Below are positions 1-5,927 of a stretch of 9,850 nt of DNA, piece by piece. This stretch comes from Clostridiales bacterium UBA1758 (GTDB lineage: Bacteria > Bacillota > Clostridia > Oscillospirales > UBA1758), in assembly GCA_002315595.1 (NCBI GenBank), contig DCHG01000064.1:1-9850 (forward strand), in the 5' to 3' direction. Position 1 is the stretch's first letter, and the number at the start of each line of letters is the position of its first letter. The notes beneath the pieces were generated by a model. The model saw nothing but the letters and a program-made list of their open reading frames with translations. It made no database searches and was not told the DNA's origin. The translations under genes were made by a program, and so were the position numbers.

Positions 1-56
1 AAACAAAGAAAAGAAGAGAAGAGAATAGAAAAGAAAAGTAGAGTAAAGAAGAGAAG
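1..56. repeat. Purine-rich low-complexity tract
   Basis: Of 56 bases, 52 are A or G by my count, arranged as irregular variants of AAGAGAAG and AAGAAAAG. The run ends abruptly at a G+C-rich stretch (CCGTTGCCGCGGGCCC). No open frame of note crosses it. Such polypurine tracts can be simple-repeat loci or adopt triplex structure, but nothing here shows a function. It touches the window edge, so its full length is unknown. Confidence 0.6.
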
Positions 57-151
57 CCGTTGCCGCGGGCCCCTCCTTTTTACCGACGAAAAAGATTTTT
101 CGGAAGACGGATTTTTATGAATAATTTTCATTGACTCTGAGAGGGACGATG

Positions 152-266
152 GGTGTTGTGATTTTTCATAGTGAAAGTTGTAACCCGGGGACGATGCGGT
201 CATCGACTCCTATGGTCGCAGGGGCTGTTTCGGTGAAGACACAACATCGGAACGATCATTGATCGT
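152..266 (+). other. Possible structured RNA: closing stem, two inner hairpins, one trailing hairpin
   Basis: The arms 152-160 and 240-248 can pair over 9 bp with one G-U pair. Inside lie hairpin 164-168/172-176 (5 bp, 3-base loop) and hairpin 195-203/212-220 (9 bp with two G-U pairs, 8-base loop). Just downstream is hairpin 252-257/261-266 (6 bp, 3-base loop). I tried to match it to common riboswitches, 6S, SRP, tmRNA and RNase P cores and recognised none. The strand is assumed from the direction of galM. No good promoter was found directly upstream. Chance folding is a real alternative. Confidence 0.22.
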
Positions 267-366
267 CTACTGCGAGGTACGGGAAAAACGGAAGGCGAGG
301 GTACTGAAATTTCTCAAATAAATTTACAAAAAATAGAAGATTTTTCTTCCACACAACGCTAAAATG

Positions 367-375
367 TGATATAAT
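367..375 (+). promoter_or_regulatory. Extended -10 promoter element for galM
   Basis: TGATATAAT is a perfect extended -10 (TG, one base, TATAAT at 370-375). The best -35 at 17-bp spacing, TTCCAC at 347-352, is poor, as is common when an extended -10 is present. Transcription would begin near 382, giving galM a leader of roughly 38 bases to the start at 420. The preceding 60 bases are A+T-rich, as expected at a promoter. Confidence 0.65.
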
Positions 376-403
376 AAATAATAATGCCCGAATTGTACTC
401 ACA

Positions 404-413
404 AGAAAGGAAG
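404..413 (+). promoter_or_regulatory. Ribosome binding site that sets the galM start
   Basis: AGAAAGGAAG lies 6 bases before the ATG at 420. The other in-frame ATG at 384 has no such site and sits at the predicted transcription start, so 420 is preferred. Confidence 0.7.
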
Positions 414-419
414 AAACCC

Positions 420-1469
420 ATGAATAAGATTTTTTTCGGTTCGCTCAGTGACGGACGCAAGGTCAATATCCATGTTCTCAAAAACAATCTCGGTATGACC
501 GTCGGAATTTCCGAACTCGGTGCGACCATCTATTCGATCGCCGTTCCCACCCGTGACGGCAAACACATTGACGTCGTCCTCGGAAATCGTGATCTGACTA
601 CCTATGCCACGACCAATCCCGGTTATTTCGGCGCAACCATCGGTCGTGTCGCCAACCGCATTAAGGACGCGAAATTCACCATCGACGGCAAAGAATACCA
701 CCTCGACGCCAACGACGGTCCGAACTGCCTGCACGGCGGTTTCAACGGCATCGACCGCAAAGTTTTTGCCGCCGAAGACATCACCGTCGACGGCTATGAC
801 GGCGTCAAACTCACGGTCACAAGCCCGGACGGAGAGGGCGGATTCCCCGGTAATGTTGAATTCACCGTCACCTATGTCCTTACCGACGAAGGCGAACTTA
901 AAATCGACTATGTTGCCAAAACCGACGCTGACACCCCGATCGGCATGACCAACCACAGTTACTTCAACCTCGACGGTCACACGAGCCATTCGATCGCTTC
1001 ACAGAAACTTCGTCTGGAATCCGACTTCTATCTGCCGGGTACCGACAAACTTGTTCCGACGGGTGAATTTGCCGCCGTTGCAGGCACGCCGTTTGACTTC
1101 CGTGAATTCAAAAAGATCGGCGCTGACATCCATGCCGACGACGAACAACTCAAACTTGCGGGTGGCTACGATCACAGTTTCTGTATTCGCGGCACCGGCC
1201 TGCGTCTTGCGGCGACTGCCTATTCCGATGCAACGGGCGTTACGCTGAAATGCTTTACGACGGCTCCGAATATGCACTTCTACACCGGCAACTTCGTCGA
1301 CGGCGAAGAAATCGGCAAATGCAATCTGCGCTACAACAAACAGTGCGCCTTCTGCCTTGAAACCGAACTTCCGCCGGACTGTGTCAACCAGACCAATTTG
1401 GGCAACTGTATCGTCAAAGCGGGCGAAGAATACACCTGCACCACGATCTATCAGTTTGGGCTGAAATAA
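420..1469 (+). CDS. galM: Aldose 1-epimerase (mutarotase)
   Basis: This 349-residue cytoplasmic enzyme interconverts the alpha and beta anomers of galactose, glucose and related aldoses, the first step of the Leloir pathway. The sequence carries the GalM landmarks in order: GRVANRI (75-81), NCLHGG with the conserved His105, TNHSYFNL with His179 (the two histidines correspond to the acid/base pair of the family), GGYDHSF with Asp251, and FCLETE with Glu314 as the expected catalytic base. Length is normal for the family. The start at 420 follows a good ribosome binding site; an in-frame ATG at 384 would add 12 residues (MPELYSQERKKP) that look nothing like a GalM N-terminus. In the C-terminal motif ELPPDCVNQTN, Cys replaces the Ala usual in PDAPNQ. 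It is followed after 104 bases by two GH109-like genes, which suggests a role in using a released hexose. Confidence 0.95.
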   Translation: MNKIFFGSLSDGRKVNIHVLKNNLGMTVGISELGATIYSIAVPTRDGKHIDVVLGNRDLTTYATTNPGYFGATIGRVANRIKDAKFTIDGKEYHLDANDGPNCLHGGFNGIDRKVFAAEDITVDGYDGVKLTVTSPDGEGGFPGNVEFTVTYVLTDEGELKIDYVAKTDADTPIGMTNHSYFNLDGHTSHSIASQKLRLESDFYLPGTDKLVPTGEFAAVAGTPFDFREFKKIGADIHADDEQLKLAGGYDHSFCIRGTGLRLAATAYSDATGVTLKCFTTAPNMHFYTGNFVDGEEIGKCNLRYNKQCAFCLETELPPDCVNQTNLGNCIVKAGEEYTCTTIYQFGLK

Positions 1470-1490
1470 ACCGGTGCTGATAGAAACCGG

Positions 1491-1529
1491 GGATAAACCA
1501 ATTTATCCGGGGCGATAAACCGCTTTTTT
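1491..1529 (+). other. Two mutually exclusive hairpins followed by a T run
   Basis: GGATAAA (1491-1497) pairs with TTTATCC (1502-1508) around CCAA. Alternatively TTTATC (1502-1507) pairs with GATAAA (1514-1519), and this second hairpin is followed after CCGC by six T (1524-1529). Only one can form at a time. The second is too weak and A+T-rich to be a convincing terminator, so this may be a leaky terminator or attenuator-like element between galM and the next gene. Confidence 0.25.
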
Positions 1530-1573
1530 CATCGCACGACAATCGGGAAGGGATTGTACGAAGGAGGAAAAAT

Positions 1574-2809
1574 ATGGAAAAACTTAAAGTCGGCTGTATC
1601 GGTGTCGGCAACCGAGGAGCCTATCTGTCCGAAGAACTTTGCGTCATGCCCGACGTTATTTTGACGGCGGTCTGTGATGCACTTCACGACAGAGCGCAAA
1701 CCGTCGCTGATCATCTTGGGGAACTGTCCGGTTACCGACCGGCAGTCTGTGATGATCCGTATGAACTGATCCTGCGAAACGATGTTGACGCGGTCGTCAT
1801 CGCAACTTCGTGGAACCAGCACACGCCGCTTTCCGTTTTCGCAATGGAGCAGGGCAAATACTGTGCCAGCGAAGTCGGTGGTGCAACCTCGATCGAGGAA
1901 TGTTGGAAACTCGTCGACACCTACGAACGCACGAAAACGCCGTTTATGATGCTTGAAAACTGCTGTTACGGAAAAACCGAACTCACGCTTCTCAACATGG
2001 TGCGTCAGGGCATATTCGGCGAACTTGTCAACCTCGGTTGCGGCTATACGCATTACGGGCTTGTCAATCAAAAGCAGGACGGCGTATTGAAGGCTCCGAT
2101 CAAAGCCGCAAACCGTCTGCGTACTGCCGATCTTTACCCGACACACGGCGTCGGTCCGATGGCGAAAATTCTCGATATCAATCACGGCAACCGCTTTGTT
2201 TCGATCTGTTCCGCCGCTTCCAAAGGCGTCAGCGTCGCCGAACACGCCAAAGATTTTGCCTTTACCGAAAGCGGAATGGGCAGTTTTAACGGCGGCTCTG
2301 CGGGCGACCTTGTGCGTAGCGTCATTAAGTGTGCAAGAGGCGAAACGCTGACCGTTACATACAACACCACGCTTCCGCGTCCGTATTCCCGCGCCGGTCT
2401 TGTTCAGGGCACGCACGGGATTTGGAGCGAAGACACCGGCTCGATCTTCATCGAAGGACGATCCAAAACCGAAATGGTCGACGGCTATCCGAAGGAATAC
2501 TGGGAGCCGTTTGAAAACTACTTCGACGAATTCGTGCCCGACCTATGGAAATGGTTTGAATCCCTCGGCATCACCGCCGAACACGGCGGAATGGACTACC
2601 TCGTCCTCCGCGCCTTTGTTGAAAGCGCGCTGATCGGAACGCCGGCTCCCATCGATGTCTACGACATGGCGACTTGGATCTCGATCACCGCACTCAGTGA
2701 AGAATCCATTGCACGCGGTGGCGCACCCGTCATGTTCCCGGATTTCACCAACGGTCGCTTCATGTATCCGTCTCGGGGCGAACACACGAAGTACAGCATT
2801 AACGACTGA
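1574..2809 (+). CDS. Gfo/Idh/MocA family protein, GH109-like (first paralog)
   Basis: The 411-residue protein has an N-terminal Rossmann fold (GVGNRG, residues 10-15) and the Gfo/Idh/MocA C-terminal domain. It shows the pattern of glycoside hydrolase family 109, NAD-dependent alpha-N-acetylgalactosaminidases: EVGGATSI (100-107), LENCCYG (128-133 region), LYPTHGVGP (187-195), INHGNRF (202-208), LPRPYS (267-272), QGTHGIW (278-284), EHGGMDY (336-342), LSEESI (374-379) and PDFTNGRF (389-396). Known GH109 enzymes hydrolyse via transient NAD-mediated oxidation. There is no signal peptide or Tat motif, so it should act in the cytoplasm. The start follows a strong AAGGAGG (1561-1567). Compared with the next gene it has lost part of the GH109 pattern before LYPTHG (RLRTADLYP rather than LLRNGDLYP) and reads TYNTTLPRPYS where the paralog has VHDTSLPRPYS. 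Substrate is therefore uncertain; it could be another sugar or inositol oxidoreductase. Confidence 0.85.
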   Translation: MEKLKVGCIGVGNRGAYLSEELCVMPDVILTAVCDALHDRAQTVADHLGELSGYRPAVCDDPYELILRNDVDAVVIATSWNQHTPLSVFAMEQGKYCASEVGGATSIEECWKLVDTYERTKTPFMMLENCCYGKTELTLLNMVRQGIFGELVNLGCGYTHYGLVNQKQDGVLKAPIKAANRLRTADLYPTHGVGPMAKILDINHGNRFVSICSAASKGVSVAEHAKDFAFTESGMGSFNGGSAGDLVRSVIKCARGETLTVTYNTTLPRPYSRAGLVQGTHGIWSEDTGSIFIEGRSKTEMVDGYPKEYWEPFENYFDEFVPDLWKWFESLGITAEHGGMDYLVLRAFVESALIGTPAPIDVYDMATWISITALSEESIARGGAPVMFPDFTNGRFMYPSRGEHTKYSIND

Positions 2810-2829
2810 TCGGAACGGAGGAAATCATC

Positions 2830-4047
2830 ATGAAAAAAACCGTTAATATCGCCGTGATCGGTCCCGGTCACAGAGGCGTTTATCTTCTTGAAACCCTTCG
2901 TAATATGGACGATGTCAGAATCGTCGCAGTTTGTGACGAACGAATTGATCACGCAAACGAAGTCGCGCAGCAATGTGTGGATGCGGGTTGTGAGCGTCCG
3001 TTTGTCACTGCCGATTACCACGATGTGCTGAAAATGGACTCCGTCGACGGCGTTATCGTCGCCACCTCGTGGGAAACGCATATTCCGATCACGCTCGACT
3101 GTATGCGTGCGGGCAAATATGTAGGCTTTGAAGTCGCCGGCTCATCGTCGATCCACGAAATGTGGCAACTCGTCGACACCTACGAAAAGACGGGAACGCC
3201 CGCGATGTTGCTCGAAAACTGCTGCTACGGCGAAACCGAAATGTCGCTGATGAATATGGTACGTCAGGGCTTGTTCGGCGAAGTCGTCAGCGTCGAATGT
3301 GGCTACCGTCACTGCTTGCGTGACGGTGCGGCAAAGGGCGTTGCAGAGGGCAGATTTCGCAGTCTTCACAATCTACTTCGCAACGGCGACCTTTACCCGA
3401 CACACGGCGTGGGACCGATGGCAAAACTGCTCGGCATCAATCACGGCAACCGTTTTTTGACGATCTCTTCGACGGCTTCCAAATCCTGCTCTCGTGAAGA
3501 ATGGCTTCGCAACAACCTTCCTGCGGATAATCCCGTACGCGATACCCGCTTCAATCAGGGCGATGTTGTGACGAGCCTGATCCGTTGTGCAGGTGGCGAA
3601 CTGTTGACCGTCGTCCACGATACCTCGCTTCCGCGTCCGTATTCCCGTGGCGGCACGGTGCAGGGCACGCACGGTATTTGGACGGAGGACGGCAAGCACA
3701 TCTACATCGAAAATGTTTCGCCTGAAAACGACACATGGGAACCCGATGCCCCTTATATCGAAAAATACCGTCACCCGCTGTGGAAAAAATTCATTGACAG
3801 CGGTGTAGACGTCGGCGGACACGGCGGAATGGATTATTTTGTCCTGCGCGCCTTTGTGGAAGCCATTCAGAACGGCACAAATACACCGATCGACGTTTAT
3901 GACGCCGCAACATGGCTTTGCATTACGACACTGAGCGAAGAGTCCATTGCTCAGGGCGGTGCGCCGGTGATGTTCCCGGATTTCACCAACGGCAAATACA
4001 TCTATCCCGCACCGAATACGGGATCGGACTACGACCTTAATTTCTAA
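2830..4047 (+). CDS. Gfo/Idh/MocA family protein, GH109-like (second paralog)
   Basis: This 405-residue protein begins with a Rossmann motif GPGHRG (11-16) and keeps the GH109 pattern more fully than its upstream neighbour: EVAGSSSI (101-108), LENCCYG (128-134), the stretch RSLHNLLRNGDLYPTHGVGP ending at residue 196, INHGNRF (203-209), VHDTSLPRPYS (262-272), QGTHGIW (278-284), HPLWKK (315-320), GHGGMDYF (330-337), LSEESIAQGG (368-377) and PDFTNGKY (383-390). The likely reaction is NAD-assisted release of alpha-linked N-acetylgalactosamine, or a related sugar reaction. No signal peptide is visible. It starts 20 bases after the first paralog's stop behind GGAGG (2817-2821), so the two are almost certainly co-transcribed. 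Over residues 101-159 I count 40 of 59 positions identical to the upstream protein, so the pair arose by duplication. Function is inferred from family motifs only. Confidence 0.87.
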   Translation: MKKTVNIAVIGPGHRGVYLLETLRNMDDVRIVAVCDERIDHANEVAQQCVDAGCERPFVTADYHDVLKMDSVDGVIVATSWETHIPITLDCMRAGKYVGFEVAGSSSIHEMWQLVDTYEKTGTPAMLLENCCYGETEMSLMNMVRQGLFGEVVSVECGYRHCLRDGAAKGVAEGRFRSLHNLLRNGDLYPTHGVGPMAKLLGINHGNRFLTISSTASKSCSREEWLRNNLPADNPVRDTRFNQGDVVTSLIRCAGGELLTVVHDTSLPRPYSRGGTVQGTHGIWTEDGKHIYIENVSPENDTWEPDAPYIEKYRHPLWKKFIDSGVDVGGHGGMDYFVLRAFVEAIQNGTNTPIDVYDAATWLCITTLSEESIAQGGAPVMFPDFTNGKYIYPAPNTGSDYDLNF

Positions 4048-4055
4048 ATCAATTG

Positions 4056-4085
4056 CGTCCTCGGGTGGGTAACCATCCGGGGACG
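4056..4085 (+). other. Strong 13-bp hairpin with GUAA tetraloop, no T run
   Basis: Arms 4056-4068 (CGTCCTCGGGTGG) and 4073-4085 (CCATCCGGGGACG) pair over 13 bp without a break, with two G-U pairs, closing a GTAA loop that fits the stable GNRA class. The stem begins 8 bases after the stop of the second GH109-like gene and ends 16 bases before the yqhQ start, just ahead of its ribosome binding site (GGAGAG, 4092-4097). No T run follows, so it is not a standard intrinsic terminator. It may protect the upstream message's 3' end or separate the two transcript parts. Confidence 0.6.
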
Positions 4086-4101
4086 GATATCGGAGAGAGC
4101 A

Positions 4102-5052
4102 ATGGCAGAAAAAAATCTCACAAAAAAGACAATGATCGGCGGTCAGGCGATCATCGAAGGTGTAATGATGATCGGGCCGGGCAAATACGCCATCGTCGTG
4201 CGTAAACAATCCGGTGAACACGTCGTCAAAGAGGGCGAACTGAACAGTCTTGCGGCGAAATATAAGATTCTCGGTTGGCCGATTATCCGCGGTGTCGTCG
4301 GCTTTGGTCGCTCGATGAGAAGGGGACTGGACGCGATTAACTGGTCAAGTGACGCATATATCGAAGATGGCGGTGAAGATCAGGCGGCGGAATCCAAACT
4401 CGATAAATGGCTTGACGAAAAAATGAAAAGTCCGAAAGGCAAAGCCGCCGTTATGAGCGTGGTCACGGCAATCGGATTGCTGATTCCGATCGCGTTGTTT
4501 TTTGTGCTTCCGACATTTATCGGCGGATTGCTTGATCCGTACATCGGCTCCGGCGTGCTTCGAAATCTTGCCGAGGGCTTGATACGGCTCGTGATTTTCT
4601 TTCTTTTTATGCTCTCCGTTTCGCAAATGAACGATATGCGTCGTGTTTTTATGTATCACGGCGCAGAACATAAAACGATCCACTGTTACGAACACGGTCT
4701 GCCGATGACGGTTGAAAACGCCCAAACATTCGGCACGGCACACCCGAGGTGCGGGACAAGTTTTCTGTTCGTGGTCATGATCGTCAGCATTATCGTATTG
4801 AGTTTTTTCACCTTTTCCAACATTTGGACAAGGCTTGCCGTACGGCTCGGCTGTTTGCCGTTGATCGTCGGTCTTGCCTACGAATTCAACCGTTTCGTCG
4901 GCAGACACGACAATTGGTTTACGAGAATTCTCAGAGCACCGGGAATGTGGTTCCAGCGTTTTACCACCCGTGAGCCGGAAGACTATATGGTTGAAGTCGC
5001 CATCGACGCATTTTTACGCGTTGCGCCGGATGACGATTCGGATCAATGGTAA
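4102..5052 (+). CDS. yqhQ: DUF1385 membrane protein, YqhQ family
   Basis: The 316-residue protein belongs to the DUF1385/YqhQ family, widespread in Bacillota and of unsettled function (annotated by some as a predicted metal-dependent enzyme). Hallmarks are GGQAIIEGVMM (13-23), WPIIRGVVGF (59-68), FMYHGAEHKTIHCYE (183-197), HPRCGTSFLF (214-223) and the C-terminal PGMWFQRFTTREPEDYM (280-296). The His, Cys and Glu residues in the middle motifs could bind a metal. Hydrophobic segments at about 117-143, 157-175, 218-238 and 245-262 suggest four membrane spans. The acidic linker 86-104 lies between the N-terminal motif domain and the first span. The start follows GGAGAG. It overlaps prmC, its usual partner in Clostridia, but the rpmE and prfA genes that often flank this pair are not here. 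Confidence 0.9.
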   Translation: MAEKNLTKKTMIGGQAIIEGVMMIGPGKYAIVVRKQSGEHVVKEGELNSLAAKYKILGWPIIRGVVGFGRSMRRGLDAINWSSDAYIEDGGEDQAAESKLDKWLDEKMKSPKGKAAVMSVVTAIGLLIPIALFFVLPTFIGGLLDPYIGSGVLRNLAEGLIRLVIFFLFMLSVSQMNDMRRVFMYHGAEHKTIHCYEHGLPMTVENAQTFGTAHPRCGTSFLFVVMIVSIIVLSFFTFSNIWTRLAVRLGCLPLIVGLAYEFNRFVGRHDNWFTRILRAPGMWFQRFTTREPEDYMVEVAIDAFLRVAPDDDSDQW

Positions 5053-5927
5053 TGCCGAAGACTTACGCCGAACTCTGTATTGATACGCGCAATCTTTTAC
5101 GCAGTAAAGGGATCGCCTCCGCGGAGCTGGAATCGCGGGAACTGGTTGCCTTTGCCGCAGGAATCGACCGCAATTCCATCCACGCAAAACGCGACCTTTA
5201 TACTTCGGACGAAGCGATTGAAAAGTTAGCGGGTTGCGTCGTTCGCCGGTTGAAAGGCGAGCCCCTTGCTTATATTTTGGGTGAGTGGGACTTTTATTCG
5301 CTGACCTTCAAGGTCACACCCGATGTTTTGATCCCCCGGGCGGATACCGAAACCGTGGTTGATGAGGTTAAAAAAGCACTGTGGAAAACGGGAAATCCGC
5401 GTCCGCGTCTGCTTGACCTCTGCTGCGGATCGGGTTGTATCGGGATCGCGTCTGCCTTCGAAATGGCAGAATGCAGCATACTTTTCGCCGATCTGTCGGA
5501 TGCGGCACTCGGCGTTTGCAAAGAGAACGTCAAACGGCATGGGATGAACGCCCGGTCTTCGGTGATGAAGGCAAACGCACTGTCCGTACCGCCAGCATTT
5601 TTCGGAAAATTCGATGTGATCGCGTCCAATCCGCCGTATATCCGACGCGATGAAATGGCGACGCTTGACACGTCCGTGGTCGATTATGAGCCTAAAATGG
5701 CACTCGACGGCGGTTTGGACGGGTTGGATTTTTATCGTGCGATTACGAAAAACTGGGCGACGCTATTGACCGATCACGGTCGAATGATTTTTGAGGTCGG
5801 CTATGACCAATCGAATTCGGTCGCCGATATCTTGAAAGAAAACGGCTTTACAAATATTGAAATTGTTTGCGATCTCGCGGGCGTTCAGCGTGCCGTGAGC
5901 GCGGAAAAGGATGAGAGAAATGGATAA
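5052..5927 (+). CDS. prmC: Peptide chain release factor N5-glutamine methyltransferase
   Basis: PrmC methylates the glutamine of the GGQ motif in release factors RF1 and RF2 with S-adenosylmethionine, raising termination efficiency. Counting from the ATG at 5052 the protein has 291 residues. Visible motifs are EPLAYILGEWDFY (about 70-82), VLIPRADTE (92-100), the SAM-binding DLCCGSGCIG (122-131), the catalytic NPPYI (193-197) and YEPKMALDGGLDGLDFY (about 212-228), together diagnostic of PrmC rather than a DNA methylase. The start ATG overlaps the yqhQ stop as TAATG and lies 8 bases after GGAT; an ATG at 5046 in the same frame would add two residues and cannot be excluded. The 3' end overlaps recA by 8 bases. 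Its substrate gene prfA, often next door in Bacillota, is absent. Confidence 0.95.
   Translation: MPKTYAELCIDTRNLLRSKGIASAELESRELVAFAAGIDRNSIHAKRDLYTSDEAIEKLAGCVVRRLKGEPLAYILGEWDFYSLTFKVTPDVLIPRADTETVVDEVKKALWKTGNPRPRLLDLCCGSGCIGIASAFEMAECSILFADLSDAALGVCKENVKRHGMNARSSVMKANALSVPPAFFGKFDVIASNPPYIRRDEMATLDTSVVDYEPKMALDGGLDGLDFYRAITKNWATLLTDHGRMIFEVGYDQSNSVADILKENGFTNIEIVCDLAGVQRAVSAEKDERNG
5907..5911 (+). promoter_or_regulatory. Ribosome binding site that sets the recA start
   Basis: AAGGA ends 8 bases before the ATG at 5920. For the earlier in-frame ATG at 5911 the same site would touch the start codon, so 5920 is preferred. Confidence 0.6.

Larger units (their letters stand above)
57..383. 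other. Non-coding leader with several inverted repeats
   Basis: I see no protein gene with a start and ribosome binding site on either strand in this stretch. It contains inverted repeats: CGAAAAA/TTTTTCG around a GA centre (87-102), ATGAA/TTCAT (117-131), TTTCA/TGAAA (164-176), TGCGGTCAT/ATGGTCGCA (195-220) and ACGATC/GATCGT (252-266). GGTGTTGTG at 152-160 can also pair with CACAACATC at 240-248, enclosing two of these hairpins. From about 305 the sequence becomes A+T-rich and leads into the galM promoter. It could be the 3' flank of an upstream gene, a small RNA locus, or a regulatory leader. Confidence 0.5.

Noticed and set aside
57..82. G+C-rich segment followed by five T (77-81) as an intrinsic terminator
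   Set aside because: CCGCGG and GGGCCC are overlapping palindromes but give no stem with a usable loop directly before the T run.
57..383. Known RNA gene (6S, SRP RNA, tmRNA, RNase P RNA, T-box or common riboswitch)
   Set aside because: I looked for the conserved core sequences of these families on both strands and found none; only unassigned stems remain.
604..948. Open frame of 114 codons on the plus strand inside galM
   Set aside because: It is an alternative frame of a clear galM gene; its composition (Ser, Thr, Pro, Arg rich) is a by-product of galM codon use, with no ribosome site or family match.
1529..2416. 295-codon minus-strand open frame opposite the first GH109-like gene
   Set aside because: It is a shadow of the coding strand, as are the 282-codon frame at 3373-4221 and the 236-codon frame at 6247-6957. 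All lie antisense to genes with full family motifs and show no recognisable domain.
5832..5860. TTGAAA and TATTGA at 17-bp spacing as a recA promoter
   Set aside because: The -10 matches consensus at only three of six positions and it lies in coding sequence, so the match is within what chance gives.
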